This document shows positions 31,548 to 42,924 of a stretch of 64,000 nt of DNA, in pieces. A program made the position numbers and the translations under genes. The notes under the pieces are model-generated. The model saw nothing but the letters and a program-made list of their open reading frames with translations. It was not told where the DNA came from and searched no databases. The stretch's first letter is position 1. Each line of letters starts with the position of its first letter. The DNA is from Enterobacter sp. 10-1 (lineage in GTDB: Bacteria; Pseudomonadota; Gammaproteobacteria; Enterobacterales; Enterobacteriaceae), in the NCBI GenBank assembly GCA_002270295.1, contig NISF01000001.1, positions 186,001-250,000 on the forward strand. Direction: 5' to 3'.

Positions 31548-33679
31548 CAGAAGTTCCACGCAAAACCGACTGCTGCGTTAAATCCGGCCGCCGGAATGGT
31601 TTCATGGGCGGTTTGATAGCGTTTGTTGGTCAGGTTGTTGAGCGCCAGGTTGACCTGATACTGCTCCTGCGGGCCAAACTCGGTATTGAACGCGAGGTTA
31701 AGCGTTGCCCAGCCCGGATAGCGAATCTCCCTGGTGCCGGTTTTATCGTTGGCGCTGGAGGCGGCGCGCACGAAGAGATCGGAGGTCACGTTGGCGCTAT
31801 TCAGCAGCAGCGTGTGCTTAAGGCCAGCCCTTCCCGTCACGGTAGGTTCGCCGGTATCCCAGGTTTTAATGGCTTCGCCTTCATACTGCCGGCGGATAAG
31901 ATTGCCGCTCAGATAGGGCGAAACGGCCCAGCCGTTGTACTCCGCCGTCAGCTCCATCCCCCAGGTTTTGGCGCGATCGATATTGTCGTAATAGAAGTAC
32001 TCGCCGCGTGAAGAGGTGCTGTTGCCGTTGCAAATCGCCTGACCCGAACAGGCGAGGCTGGCGATATAGTCTTTGGCTTCGGAGTAGTAAATCGCGCCGT
32101 CAACCAGCCACATATTGCCTTTGTAACGGGCGCCCAGCTCATAGTTGTTGGAGTGTTCCGCTTTCAGGCCAGTGTTGCCATAGGTGACGCCGCCGCCGGC
32201 CGAGGTCTGCATAAACAGCTGGGTCAGCGTCGGGAAGACGTAGCCCTGGGCGTACGCCGCGCGCAGTTCAATATCTTTAAAGCCGGAATAGCGCAGGCTG
32301 GTCGAGGTGACCAGCTTATCGTCATGCGCTGATTTTCCGCCCATTGACTGGCTGACCGTGCCGCTCTGGCTGTCGTTGCGGTTAAGCTCAGAGGAGAGCC
32401 AGTACTGACGCGCGCCAACGGTCCAGGTCCAGTCATCGGCGAAGCGCCAGTCGTTTTGGGCAAACACCGAGGCGTTGCTTTGTTCCGCTTCAGTATGCGA
32501 CAGCGTATGGGTCTGGATATCGAATGCGCCGGTCGCCGCCGTCTGGCGCGTGCTGCTGCTGGTATCCTGCTTCACTTTGTCATGCTGATACTGGGTGCCG
32601 ATAACCAGCTCATTGTTCGCCGGCAGGGAGAAGTTGCCCTGCAGCGTTACGCCCTGGGTATATTGCTTATCGTTGGTATTGGTCTGGTTACTGACCGTCA
32701 GCGCCTGGATCGCCGGGCTGGGGATCGGCTGGGTGGTCTTAATCCGGTTTTCAAATTTACGCTCAATGGTCTGGCTGTAGGCGTCGAAGTGAATTTTTTT
32801 CAGGTAATCGCCGTCGGCGTCGTAATCATAGAACACGCCGACTTTTTCGCGTTCCAGCTTCGGAATACGAACGCTGAAGTCTTCATATTGGCCGTCCGGA
32901 TCGTCAAACCAGGTTTGCGTGGAGGTTTTGTAGCGGTCGAGCGACAGGCCGAATTTATGGCGATCGAGATTGTAGCCAAGCCAGACGCCCTGGCTGTTGT
33001 TGCGGAAGTTGGTGTTCTGCAATCTGCCGTCCGGCGTATCGCGGTTGCCCTGGTCGGAGTAGCTGCCGTTGATCCGATAGTCGAACTGGCCGATGCTGCC
33101 CCAGGCCGCAGCGGACTCTTCCCAGCCCGCGGTCGCCGAGTTATAAACGGCCTTCACCGTCCCGGCGACGGGCTTATCCCCGCCTTTTTTAGTGATAAAG
33201 TTAACTACGCCCCCGATGGCCTGCGATCCGTACAGTACCGAGTAGGGGCCTTTTACCACCTCGATCCGCTCCAGCGCGGATTCATCGATCAGCAGCCCGA
33301 CGCCGTAGTTCTGCCCGGCGCGCTGATAGCTGACTACCTGACCGTCAATCAAAATCAGCACGCGCGAGGAGGCCTCGCCGCGGATGCGGATTTGCTTACG
33401 TCCGGCCAGAGAGTTATCGGTCACTTCAACGCCGGGGATATCCCGCAGATCGTCGGCGATAGAGACGCTGGTTGAGTTATTTAGCGTTTCCCGGTCGATA
33501 ACCTGAACGGTCGCCGGGCTTTCCCAGAGGCTCGATTCGGTACGATTAGCCGTGACGATCAGCGTCTCTTCGTCGGCCGTTTTGGCTGTGCTGGCCGGGG
33601 TTGCCGCAGAAACGTTAGCGGCAACAAACAACGACAGGCTGGAGAGTAGCATGCTCCCCCGGTTTGTCCTTTTCACCAT
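31547..33679 (-). CDS. TonB-dependent outer-membrane receptor for heme (inferred)
   Basis: 710-residue TonB-dependent receptor. Start MVKRTNRGSMLL at 33679 is chosen because the longer frame to 33721 runs into the Fur box. Signal peptide ends near NVSAA; TonB box EETLIVTA follows, then the plug (about 55-170; GRKQIRIRGEASSRV, YGSQAIGGVVNFIT) and 22-strand barrel ending in Phe (FAWNF). The positions of the classical heme-receptor motifs FRAP and NPNL read YVFPT and GNTGLKAE here, so it is divergent from ChuA/HmuR. Heme as the substrate rests on the operon, which is headed by this gene behind a Fur box; vitamin B12 or a siderophore are alternatives. Confidence 0.88.
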   Translation of the reverse strand: MVKRTNRGSMLLSSLSLFVAANVSAATPASTAKTADEETLIVTANRTESSLWESPATVQVIDRETLNNSTSVSIADDLRDIPGVEVTDNSLAGRKQIRIRGEASSRVLILIDGQVVSYQRAGQNYGVGLLIDESALERIEVVKGPYSVLYGSQAIGGVVNFITKKGGDKPVAGTVKAVYNSATAGWEESAAAWGSIGQFDYRINGSYSDQGNRDTPDGRLQNTNFRNNSQGVWLGYNLDRHKFGLSLDRYKTSTQTWFDDPDGQYEDFSVRIPKLEREKVGVFYDYDADGDYLKKIHFDAYSQTIERKFENRIKTTQPIPSPAIQALTVSNQTNTNDKQYTQGVTLQGNFSLPANNELVIGTQYQHDKVKQDTSSSTRQTAATGAFDIQTHTLSHTEAEQSNASVFAQNDWRFADDWTWTVGARQYWLSSELNRNDSQSGTVSQSMGGKSAHDDKLVTSTSLRYSGFKDIELRAAYAQGYVFPTLTQLFMQTSAGGGVTYGNTGLKAEHSNNYELGARYKGNMWLVDGAIYYSEAKDYIASLACSGQAICNGNSTSSRGEYFYYDNIDRAKTWGMELTAEYNGWAVSPYLSGNLIRRQYEGEAIKTWDTGEPTVTGRAGLKHTLLLNSANVTSDLFVRAASSANDKTGTREIRYPGWATLNLAFNTEFGPQEQYQVNLALNNLTNKRYQTAHETIPAAGFNAAVGFAWNF

Positions 33680-33697
33680 TAGAGTAACCTTTATTAT

Positions 33698-33716
33698 AAT
33701 GATAACTAATATCATT
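33698..33716. promoter_or_regulatory. Fur box upstream of the heme operon
   Basis: 19-bp perfect dyad AATGATA-N5-TATCATT, centred 28 bp upstream of the receptor start. It fits the GATAATGATAATCATTATC consensus and should make the whole operon iron-repressed. Confidence 0.88.
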
Positions 33717-33965
33717 CGCATTTATATTTGTTTCTAAAGTGAACGTCCAGACGCTAAGGGGTAAATGGAATGCACCTTTGATGTGGGTCAATTTCGAACG
33801 GTGCGTAAATACTTTTTTGTGAGATTCATCACATTATGGGAAAGCACAGGCGCGGTTAACCTGATAAAAAATATGGCTTATATTTTTCCTCTCCACATAG
33901 GGTTGGTTATTGCGCGAATGGTCCTACAATAGGAGCAGTGCGAGAGGCAGCGAGGTGCAGAGGCG

Positions 33966-34376
33966 ATGAATATCAGCGATGTGGCAAAAAGGACCGGCTT
34001 AACCAGTAAAGCGATTCGCTTCTACGAAGAGAAGGGGCTGGTGACGCCGCCGCTGCGTAGTGAAAATGGCTACCGCAGCTACAGCCAGCGGCATCTGGAC
34101 GAGCTGACCCTGCTGCGCCAGGCGCGCCAGGTCGGTTTTAATCTGGAGGAGTGCCGCGAACTGGTCGGTCTGTTTAACGACCCGTCGCGGCATAGCGCCG
34201 ACGTAAAACGCAGAACGCTGGATAAAGTCGCTGATATTGAGCGCCATATCAGCGAGCTGCAGAGCATGCGTAGCCACCTGCTGGCGCTGGCGGAGTCCTG
34301 TCCCGGCGATGACGGCGCGGACTGCCCGATTATCGACAATCTCTCCGGCTGCTGCCATCGCAAGGCGCAGGTTTAG
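33966..34376 (+). CDS. cueR: Cu(I)-responsive MerR-family activator CueR
   Basis: 136-residue activator of copA and cueO. MerR winged helix at the N-terminus ([20 protein letters not shown], about 3-22), dimerisation helix, and metal-binding loop with the two Cu(I) ligands Cys112 and Cys120 (CPGDDGADC). A second Cys pair (CCH, 129-131) near the C-terminus is common in CueR. In E. coli it is adjacent to copA; here the seven-gene heme operon lies between. Its 3' end overlaps the convergent ybbJ by 4 bp. Confidence 0.97.
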   Translation: MNISDVAKRTGLTSKAIRFYEEKGLVTPPLRSENGYRSYSQRHLDELTLLRQARQVGFNLEECRELVGLFNDPSRHSADVKRRTLDKVADIERHISELQSMRSHLLALAESCPGDDGADCPIIDNLSGCCHRKAQV

Positions 34377-34837
34377 CGGTGGGGAGGGGCGAGCCTGATC
34401 CGCAGCGTGATGCCCTCAACGGCCAGCACCTCGACCTTACTGCCGGCGGCGAGGTCCTCGTCGGCGACTACCGGCCATGAGCTATCGCCAACGCGCACGT
34501 GGCCGCGGCCGTTAACCAGCGCCGTCTCCAGCGAGAAGATACGGCCAACCAGCTGCTTCCCGCGCTGGTTAAGCTGGGCGTCGGCCGGCTTCTGCCGCTT
34601 TACCTGGCGGCGCAGCCAGCGCGACCATAGCCAGGCCGCCAGCAGGGTCAGCGCGGCAAACAGCGCGCCCTGCCACTCCCAGCCCAGCGGCAGCATCCAG
34701 GTCAGGGCGCCGGTGATCACCCCGGCAACGCCGCTCCACAGCAGATAACCGTTGCCGCCTAGCATCTCCGCCGCCAGCAGCAGCCCGCCGAGGCTGAGCC
34801 AGAAGAGGTGCGGATGAACCAGTATCATCGCAATCAT
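34373..34837 (-). CDS. ybbJ: NfeD-family inner-membrane protein YbbJ
   Basis: 154-residue NfeD-like protein: N-terminal TM helices ([21 protein letters not shown] and following) and a C-terminal OB-fold segment ([33 protein letters not shown]). The start overlaps the qmcA stop by ATGA, giving the usual SPFH-NfeD gene pair, which is thought to act together in membrane microdomains. Convergent with cueR. Confidence 0.93.
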   Translation of the reverse strand: MIAMILVHPHLFWLSLGGLLLAAEMLGGNGYLLWSGVAGVITGALTWMLPLGWEWQGALFAALTLLAAWLWSRWLRRQVKRQKPADAQLNQRGKQLVGRIFSLETALVNGRGHVRVGDSSWPVVADEDLAAGSKVEVLAVEGITLRIRLAPPHR

Positions 34838-35751
34838 AGTTTTTTCCGTTCGCCGGCGCCTTCTTTAAGCAGTTCGCTAATTCCGGCGATAGAGCCCATC
34901 AGGCTGGTCGCGTCGAGCGGCATCAGCACGACTTTGCTGTTATTTGATGCGCCAATCTGCTGCAGCGCGTCGGTATATTTCTGCGCAACGAAGTAGTTAA
35001 TCGCCTGAATATCCCCGGAGGCAATAGCGGAAGAGACCATCTGGGTGGCGCGAGCCTCCGCTTCCGCCGAACGTTCACGCGCTTCCGCCTGCAGGAACGC
35101 CGACTGGCGCTCGCCTTCCGCTTTCAGGATTTGTGACTGCTTTTCGCCCTCGGCTTTCAGAATCTCCGCCTGACGTATCCCTTCGGCCTCCAGGATATAG
35201 GCACGCTTGGTTCGCTCGGCCTTCATCTGGGCGTTCATCGAGGCGATAAGCTCCGCCGGCGGGCGCACGTCGCGAATTTCCACGCGGGTGATTTTGATCC
35301 CCCACGGGTTGGTTGCCTCATCGACGATATGCAGCAAGCGGGTGTTGATGCTATCGCGCTGGGAGAGCATTTCGTCGAGCTCCATCGAGCCGAGTACGGT
35401 ACGGATGTTGGTCATCGTCAGGTTGATAATCGCCAGCTCCAGGTTGCTGACTTCATAGGCCGCTTTCGGCGCATCAATAACCTGAATAAAGCACACCGCA
35501 TCAATGGTGACGTTGGCGTTATCGCGCGAAATAACCTCCTGCGAGGGAATATCCAGCACCTGCTCCATCATATTAATTTTTCGCCCGATGCGGTCCATGA
35601 ACGGCACCACCAGGCTCAGCCCCGGCTGGAGAGTCATGGTATAGCGGCCAAAGCGTTCGACGGTCCACTGGTAGCCCTGCGGAACAATTTTCACTCCGGC
35701 AATAACGATAACCAGCGCGACGAAAATAAGAACGGGGATAAAAATTAGCAT
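34834..35751 (-). CDS. qmcA: SPFH-domain membrane protein QmcA (stomatin/flotillin-like)
   Basis: 305 residues, equal to E. coli QmcA. The start is the ATG at 35751, with AGGAGG 7 bp upstream; the TTG just before it is rejected. One N-terminal TM helix ([18 protein letters not shown]), then the band-7/SPFH domain (about 25-180) and an Ala/Glu-rich coiled coil ([17 protein letters not shown]). Proposed scaffold of membrane microdomains and multicopy suppressor in FtsH/HtpX mutants in E. coli. Pair with ybbJ. Confidence 0.96.
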   Translation of the reverse strand: MLIFIPVLIFVALVIVIAGVKIVPQGYQWTVERFGRYTMTLQPGLSLVVPFMDRIGRKINMMEQVLDIPSQEVISRDNANVTIDAVCFIQVIDAPKAAYEVSNLELAIINLTMTNIRTVLGSMELDEMLSQRDSINTRLLHIVDEATNPWGIKITRVEIRDVRPPAELIASMNAQMKAERTKRAYILEAEGIRQAEILKAEGEKQSQILKAEGERQSAFLQAEARERSAEAEARATQMVSSAIASGDIQAINYFVAQKYTDALQQIGASNNSKVVLMPLDATSLMGSIAGISELLKEGAGERKKL

Positions 35752-35888
35752 CAAAAAACCTCCTGTTTAATTGCCTGCCAGACGTCAGCAAAGTGACGCA
35801 TGTTTAAACCGAGTATATCTTTCTCCTCATCCTGGCGAAAGAAAAGTGGAGTAAACTAGTCGGGTTTTGGGAAATATATGGAACGATA

Positions 35889-36566
35889 ATGAAGGAAAAT
35901 AACGCTATCTTGCGCCTTGAGGATGTTGGCTTTCAGGTCGATAAGTCGATCATTTTGCATAATATTAATCTCGAGCTGAGCGCCGGGGAATTTAAGCTGA
36001 TTACCGGGCCCTCCGGCTGCGGTAAAAGCACGCTGCTTAAAATTATCGCCTCGCTGCTTAGCCCGACCAGCGGGAAGATTTTTTATTCCGGCAAGGATAT
36101 CAATACGCTATCGCCGGAAACCTACCGCCAGCAGGTCTCATACTGCGCGCAAACTCCGGCGCTATTTGGCGACTCGGTCTATGACAATCTCATTTTTCCC
36201 TGGCAAATTCGCCACCAGCAGCCGGACCCGCAGGCGCTGGTTGCCGATTTACGCCGCTTTGGGCTGGCGGAAAATACGCTGGGCAAATCGATCAACGAAC
36301 TCTCCGGGGGAGAAAAGCAGCGCGTTTCGCTTATTCGCAATTTGCAGTTTTTGCCGCAGGTGCTGCTGCTTGATGAAATTACCAGCGCGCTGGATGACAG
36401 CAATAAGCGCAACGTTAACGATATTATTCATCGCTATGTGACGGAAAAGAATATTGCGGTGCTGTGGGTGACGCATGACCGTAATGAAATCGACCACGCC
36501 GATGAAGTGATGACGCTGCAGCCGGCTAGCGCAGGCGGTCAGGAGGTTATCAATGAACGGGCATAA
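35889..36566 (+). CDS. fetA: Iron-export ABC transporter ATP-binding protein FetA
   Basis: 225 residues, the E. coli FetA (YbbL) length. Walker A GPSGCGKST near 40-48, Q-loop, signature LSGGEKQRVSLIRNL, Walker B VLLLDEITSALD, H-loop WVTHDRNE. FetAB exports iron and enhances oxidative-stress resistance in E. coli. Divergent from qmcA; the gene end overlaps fetB by 14 bp. Confidence 0.95.
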   Translation: MKENNAILRLEDVGFQVDKSIILHNINLELSAGEFKLITGPSGCGKSTLLKIIASLLSPTSGKIFYSGKDINTLSPETYRQQVSYCAQTPALFGDSVYDNLIFPWQIRHQQPDPQALVADLRRFGLAENTLGKSINELSGGEKQRVSLIRNLQFLPQVLLLDEITSALDDSNKRNVNDIIHRYVTEKNIAVLWVTHDRNEIDHADEVMTLQPASAGGQEVINERA

Positions 36567-37335
36567 TATCACTAACGAATCGCTGGCCCTGTCGATGGTG
36601 CTGGTACTTGTAGCCATCGTGGTGAGCTATCGCGAAAAGCTGGCGCTGGAGAAAGATATCGTCTGGAGCATCTGTCGGGCGGTGGTGCAGCTGATTATCG
36701 TCGGCTACGTGCTGAAATATATCTTCAACGTTAACCACGTCCTGCTGACGCTGCTTATGGTGCTGTTTATCTGTTTTAACGCGGCGTGGAATGCGCAAAA
36801 GCGCAGCAAATATATCGATAAGGCCTTCATCTCATCATTTATCGCCATTACCACCGGCGCAGGGCTTACGCTGGCGGTGCTGGTCTTCTCCGGATCGATC
36901 TCTTTCGTGCCGATGCAGGTGATCCCTATTGCCGGCATGGTCGCCGGCAACGCGATGGTGGCGGTGGGGCTGTGCTACAACAATATGGGCCAGCGCTTCA
37001 GCAGCGAACAGCAGCAAATTCAGGAGAAGCTGAGCCTCGGCGCGACGCCAAAGATGGCCTCGGCCAGATTAATTCGCGACAGCATTCGCGCCGCGCTGAT
37101 CCCGACCATCGATTCGGCGAAAACGGTGGGGCTGGTGAGCCTGCCGGGGATGATGTCGGGGCTGATTTTTGCCGGGATAGACCCGGTTAAAGCGATTAAG
37201 TATCAGATAATGGTCACATTTATGCTGCTATCGACCGCCAGCTTATCAACAATCATCGCTGGCTATCTGACCTACCGGAAATTCTTTAACCCTCGTCACC
37301 AGCTGGTGGTGACGCAGTTGAAAAAGAGCGAGTAG
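36553..37335 (+). CDS. fetB: Iron-export ABC transporter permease FetB
   Basis: 260 residues (E. coli 259), UPF0014/FetB family with about seven TM helices. Strong AGGAGG ribosome site inside the end of fetA, 8 bp before the ATG. Conserved KYIDKAFISSFIAITTG and the coupling-loop region LSLGATPKMASARLIRDSIR. Last gene of fetAB; followed by a BIME before the convergent cnoX. Confidence 0.95.
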   Translation: MNGHNITNESLALSMVLVLVAIVVSYREKLALEKDIVWSICRAVVQLIIVGYVLKYIFNVNHVLLTLLMVLFICFNAAWNAQKRSKYIDKAFISSFIAITTGAGLTLAVLVFSGSISFVPMQVIPIAGMVAGNAMVAVGLCYNNMGQRFSSEQQQIQEKLSLGATPKMASARLIRDSIRAALIPTIDSAKTVGLVSLPGMMSGLIFAGIDPVKAIKYQIMVTFMLLSTASLSTIIAGYLTYRKFFNPRHQLVVTQLKKSE

Positions 37336-37339
37336 CGTC

Positions 37340-37412
37340 GTTCCCGCAGAAGGCGCTGGACGCCTGACCCGGGCTACGGGGGGCCGTAGCCCGGTCAGCG
37401 AAGCGCCGCCTG
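37340..37412. repeat. Paired inverted REP units (BIME) between fetB and cnoX
   Basis: Perfect 11-bp palindrome CCGGGCTACGG (37369-37379) / CCGTAGCCCGG (37384-37394) with flanking REP-like bases GGCGCTGGACGCC and GCGAAGCGCCGCC. This is two REP units head to head in a convergent gene gap, a typical setting for BIMEs, and may serve as a two-way transcript end. Confidence 0.78.
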
Positions 37413-37422
37413 GGCGTAACGA

Positions 37423-38277
37423 TCAGTACAGCAGGGAGTAGAGCTGACGGCGATATTTCGCGGCCAGCGCATCGCCGGTGCCGAGGGCGGCAAGAATTTC
37501 CTGCAGCATCTTGCGCACCTGGCCGTCGCCGGCGTCTAAATCTTTCTGCAGATGGCTGAACAGCAGAGCCAGCGCCTCTTCGTTGCGGCCAACCTGATGC
37601 AGCTGCAGGGCCAGCTGAGCCGCCAGCGCCGCGTCTTCCGGATTTTGCTCAACCTGCTGCTGGAGCAGCTGGATTTCCGGCGTATCGGCCGCCTGCTTGA
37701 GCAGCTCAATCTGCGCAACCAGCCCCTGGTAGCGGGTATCCTGATCCTGTAGCGGAACCGTTTTCAGCACCGCTTCGGCTTCGTCGGAGCGGTGCAAGGC
37801 GATCAGCGTTTCCGCCAGCAGCAGGCCAATCTGGCTCTCCTGAGCGGAGAGCTGCCACGCCTCTTTCAGCAGCGGCAGGGCTTCGGCGTACTTCTCTTCC
37901 TGCATCAGCGCCAGCGCCTGCTGGGCTTTTAACTCTTCTTCGCGCGGCAGCACTTTATCAAGCAGCGCGCGGACGGCGGCCTCCGGCTGCGGGCCTTCAA
38001 AGCCGTCTACCGGCTGACCGTTCTGGAACAGATAAACCGTTGGAATCGAGCGCAGGCCAAACTGCGAAGCCAGCATCTGCTCGGCATCGCAGTCCACCTT
38101 CGCCAGCGTAAACTGACCGTTGTACTGCGCCGCCAGACTTTCCAGAACCGGCGTCAGCTGCTCGCAGTGCTGGCTGCGCGCGGACCAGAAATAAAACAGC
38201 ACCGGCGCGGTAACGGATTGTTCCAGCGTCTGGTGCAGGTTAGCTTCGGTAATGTTGATAATATTCTGTACTGACAT
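37423..38277 (-). CDS. cnoX: Chaperedoxin CnoX (YbbN)
   Basis: 284 residues. N-terminal thioredoxin fold in which the first active-site Cys is replaced: SQHC in [13 protein letters not shown] (about residue 35-38). C-terminal TPR region (from about 110) of Ala/Leu/Gln-rich repeats. In E. coli CnoX protects substrates from overoxidation and transfers them to GroEL/ES and DnaK. Convergent with fetB; followed on the same strand direction by ybbO upstream. Confidence 0.95.
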   Translation of the reverse strand: MSVQNIINITEANLHQTLEQSVTAPVLFYFWSARSQHCEQLTPVLESLAAQYNGQFTLAKVDCDAEQMLASQFGLRSIPTVYLFQNGQPVDGFEGPQPEAAVRALLDKVLPREEELKAQQALALMQEEKYAEALPLLKEAWQLSAQESQIGLLLAETLIALHRSDEAEAVLKTVPLQDQDTRYQGLVAQIELLKQAADTPEIQLLQQQVEQNPEDAALAAQLALQLHQVGRNEEALALLFSHLQKDLDAGDGQVRKMLQEILAALGTGDALAAKYRRQLYSLLY

Positions 38278-38335
38278 AAGCGCATCTCTTTAATCAATTT
38301 TTTGTATACATGGGGGCGACGGCCGGAGCTTCAAC

Positions 38336-39145
38336 TCAGCCCTGGATAATTTTGTCCATCATCCGCGTTGGCAACAGGCGTTTGAGCAGGGCCACCGCGT
38401 GTGTGACTAAGGTCACCGGATAGCGCAGCCTGGGTTTATCGCTAACGAAAGCATGGCGCACTTTTTCCACCACCGCCTCCGGCCCGAGGGTAAAGCGCGC
38501 GGCGATACCGGGGTTTTCCACCGGCTTATCGCTCCGGGTTTGATTGACGTTGCTCGTAAAGCGGGTGCGAATCGGCCCCGGCTCAATCAGGCTGACCTTA
38601 ATGCCGCTATAGCGCAGCTCCATGCGCAGGGCGTCGGACCAGGCTTCCAGCGCGTATTTGCTGGCGGCATAGGCGCCGCGACCGGGGCTGGAGATGATCC
38701 CCATGACCGAGGAGGTCATCACGATACGGCCCTCGCCGTGCGGCTCCATAGCCGGAAGCAGCAGCATGGTGAGCTGGTGGGCGCCAAAAAAGTTGGCGGA
38801 AAACTGCTGCTCCATCTGCTGGCGGCTAACGGCGATCAGCGGGCCATACACGCCGTAACCGGCGTTATTAAACAGGCCATACAGCCGATTATCGGTCAGG
38901 GCGATAACCTCTGCCGCAGCGCGCTCCACGCTCAGCGGATCGTCGAGATCCAGCAAAATACCGGTCAGTCCGAGTTCCTGCATCCGCGCAACGTCGTCAG
39001 CCTTGCGGCAGGCGGCCAGAACGTTAAAGCCCTGACGTTTCAGATCGAGCGCGCTTTCAAGGCCAATACCGCTGGAACATCCTGTAACTAAAACCGTTTT
39101 TTGCATAACTTTACCTGCAAACAACCCCTGAGGATCAGGAGTCAT
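38336..39145 (-). CDS. ybbO: Short-chain dehydrogenase YbbO
   Basis: 269 residues, identical length to E. coli YbbO when started at 39145, which overlaps the tesA end by 11 bp. Rossmann motif TGCSSGIGLES near 21, NNAGYGVYG near 93-101, catalytic Ser in MTSSVMG and YAASK near 163. NADP-dependent oxidoreductase acting on aldehydes/ketones in vitro in E. coli. An internal ATG (MQKTVLVTGC) is a possible shorter start. Probably cotranscribed after tesA. Confidence 0.94.
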   Translation of the reverse strand: MTPDPQGLFAGKVMQKTVLVTGCSSGIGLESALDLKRQGFNVLAACRKADDVARMQELGLTGILLDLDDPLSVERAAAEVIALTDNRLYGLFNNAGYGVYGPLIAVSRQQMEQQFSANFFGAHQLTMLLLPAMEPHGEGRIVMTSSVMGIISSPGRGAYAASKYALEAWSDALRMELRYSGIKVSLIEPGPIRTRFTSNVNQTRSDKPVENPGIAARFTLGPEAVVEKVRHAFVSDKPRLRYPVTLVTHAVALLKRLLPTRMMDKIIQG

Positions 39146-39728
39146 GATTAACTAAGGGAGCCAGCCGCGTCGCCATCCAGTCGGCAATAAACGGCTGGGC
39201 GTCGCGGTTGGGGTGGATTCCATCATCCTGCATCCACTGTGGCTTCAGATAGACCTCTTCCATAAAAAAGGGTAACAGAGGAATATCAAACTCTTTGGCC
39301 AGTGCGGGATACATTGCGCTAAAGGCTTCATTATAACGACGTCCATAGTTGGCGGGCAGGCGAATTTGCATCAGCAGCGGCTGGGCATTCGCCGCTTTGA
39401 TATCCTGCAAAACGGTGCGCAGAGTCTGCTCCGTTTGCTGCGGCGGGAAGCCGCGCAGTCCGTCATTGCCGCCCAGTTCGACCAGCACCCAGCGCGGTTG
39501 ATGCTGTTTAAGCAGCGCCGGCAGACGCGCCAGCCCCTGCTGCGACGTGTCGCCGCTGATGCTGGCGTTAACTACCGGCGTTTTTGCCTGCCACTTATCG
39601 TTAAGTAGCGCAGGCCACGCGGCGTTGGCCGCCATTCGATAGCCGGCGCTCAGACTGTCGCCGAGAACTAACAGCGTGTCCGCCGCCATCGCGCGGCAGG
39701 TAAACAGGACCAGAAACAGGAAAGGCAA

Positions 39729-40411
<683 letters not shown>

Positions 40412-40415
<4 letters not shown>

Positions 40416-42826
40416 TTGCCCGCTGGTTCTGGCGCGAATGGCGATCGCCATCGCTGCTGATCGTCTGGCTGGCGCTGAGCCTGGCGGTGGCCTGCGTGCT
40501 GGCGCTGGGGTCGATAAGCGATCGCATGGAAAAGGGGCTGAGCCAGCAGAGCCGTGAATTTATGGCCGGGGACCGGACGCTGCGCAGCTCGCGCGAGGTC
40601 CCCGCCGACTGGCTCGCGCAGGCGCGTCGGCTGGGATTAACGGTCGGCGAGCAGCTCAGCTTCGCCACCATGACCTTTGCCGGCGATACGCCGCAGCTGG
40701 CCGACGTCAAGGCGGTTGACGACACCTATCCCCTTTACGGTCAGCTGGAAACCCAGCCGCCGGGCTTAAAACCGCAGGCGGGCAGCGTGCTGCTGGCCCC
40801 GCGATTAATGGCGCTGCTGAATTTAAAAACCGGCGATACCATTGATGTCGGCGACGCCACTCTGCGCATTGCCGGCGAAGTGATTCAGGAGCCGGACGCC
40901 GGGTTCAATCCTTTTCAGATGGCGCCGCGGCTGATGATGAACACTGCCGATGTGGCAAAGACCGGGGCGGTGCAGCCCGGCAGCCGCGTCTCCTGGCGCT
41001 ATAAGTTCGCCGGAACCGCGCCGCAGCTGGCGGAGTATGAGCGGTGGCTGTTGCCAAAGCTGGGGGCGGAACACCGCTGGATTGGCCTGGAACAGGATGA
41101 CAGCGCGCTGGGTAAATCGCTCGAACGCTCGCAGCAGTTCTTACTGCTCTCGGCGCTGCTCACGCTCCTGCTGGCGGTAGCGGCGGTGGCGGTAGCCATG
41201 AGCCACTACTGCCGCAGCCGTTACGATCTGGTGGCGATCCTTAAAACCTTAGGCGCCGGGCGGGCGCAGCTGCGCAAGCTGATCGTCGGGCAGTGGCTGA
41301 TGCTGCTGGCGCTGGCGGCGATTGCCGGCGGCGCGATGGGGATGGGGCTGGAGAAGATCCTGCTGGTGATGCTGAAACCGGTTCTCCCGGGCGCGCTGCC
41401 GGCCGCCAGCCTCTGGCCGTGGCTGTGGGCGATTGGCGCGATGGCGGTGATTTCGCTGCTGGTGGGCCTGCGGCCCTATCGGCTGCTGCTGGCGACGCTG
41501 CCGCTGCGGGTACTTCGTCAGGACGTGGTGGCTAACGTCTGGCCGCTGAAGGTCTATATTCCGCTGGTGTGCGCGGTGGTGGTTATCCTGCTGGCGTGGC
41601 TGATGGGCGGCAGCCCGCTGCTGTGGGCGGTACTGGCCGGCGCGGTGGTGCTGGCGCTGCTGTGCGGCCTGCTGGGATGGGGGCTGCTGTGGCTGCTGAA
41701 GCGGGTGACGCTGAAGGCGCTGCCGCTGCGCCTGGCGGTCAACCGACTGCTGCGCCAGCCGTGGTCGACGCTAAGCCAGCTGGCGGCGTTCTCGCTGTCG
41801 TTTATGCTGCTCGCCCTGCTGCTGGTGCTGCGCGGCGATCTGCTGGATCGCTGGCAGCAGCAGCTGCCGCCGGAAAGCCCCAACTACTTCCTGATTAATA
41901 TTGCCCCGGATCAGGTCGCGCCGGTCAAAGCTTTCCTCGCCGGGAACCAGACGGCGGCGACGGAGTTCTACCCCATCGTCCGCGCGCGCCTGACGCAGAT
42001 TAACGGCCAGGCGACGGAGGGCAATAAGGATGAAGCGCTGAATCGCGAGCTGAACCTGACCTGGAGCGACGACAGGCCGGATCATAATCCGCTGGTGGCC
42101 GGCGCCTGGCCGCCAAAAGCGGGTGAAGTGTCGATCGAGGAGGGGCTGGCGCAGCGCCTGGGGGTTAAGCTCGGCGATAGCGTCACCTTTACCGGCGATA
42201 CCCAGGACTTCAGCGCTAAGGTGACCAGCGTGCGCAAAGTTGACTGGGAGAGCCTGCGGCCAAACTTCTTCTTTATCTTCCCGCCGGGCGCGCTCGACGG
42301 ACAGCCGCAGAGCTGGCTGACCAGCTTCCGCTGGGATAACGGCAGCGGCATGTTGACGCAGCTGAACCGAGAATTCCCGACCGTCAGCCTGCTGGATATT
42401 GGCGCCATTCTGCGTCAGGTGGGTCAGGTACTGACTCAGGTCAGCCGCGCGCTGGAAGTGATGGTGGTGCTGGTGACCGCCTGCGGTATTTTACTGCTGC
42501 TGGCGCAGGTTCAGGTCGGGATGCGCCAGCGCTATCAGGAGCTGGTGGTCTGGCGCACGCTGGGGGCCGGAAAGTCGCTGCTGCGCACCACTCTATGGGC
42601 GGAGTTTGCCCTGCTGGGCGTGGTGTCCGGGATCGTGGCGGCGATAGGGGCTGAGGTGGCGCTGGCGATGCTGCAAACCAAAGTCTTTGATTTCCCCTGG
42701 TCTCCGGACTGGCGATTGTGGGTGATGCTGCCGCTCTGCGGGGCGCTGCTGCTCTCCCTGTGCGGCGGCTGGCTGGGGCTGCGTTTGTTAAAAGGCAAAG
42801 CGCTGTTCCGCCAGTTTAGCCAATAA
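40412..42826 (+). CDS. ybbP: FtsX/MacB-type ABC permease YbbP
   Basis: 804 residues with about ten TM segments in FtsX-family arrangement: TM1 near 15-33, a large extracytoplasmic domain, three TMs (about 250-355), further helices (about 385-480), a second soluble domain and C-terminal three TMs (from about 665). Partner of YbbA. The E. coli YbbAP-TesA cluster has been linked to export of hydrophobic compounds, but the role is unsettled. E. coli carries an rhs locus after ybbP; here a terminator and porin follow. Confidence 0.95.
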
Positions 42827-42849
42827 TTCAGCGCTCTTAGCATCTGCAG

Positions 42850-42883
42850 GCCCGGGGTTGAGTACCAACGCCCCGGGCTTTTT
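42850..42883 (+). terminator. Rho-independent terminator of ybbAP
   Basis: GCCCGGGG (42850-42857) pairs with CCCCGGGC (42871-42878), followed by TTTTT (42879-42883). TTG/CAA pairs can extend the stem past a CG bulge. It lies 23 bp after the ybbP stop. Confidence 0.92.
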
Positions 42884-42924
42884 ACTGCGTTCCGTTTAAG
42901 CCTGACGCGCGGTTAGCGGTTCAT

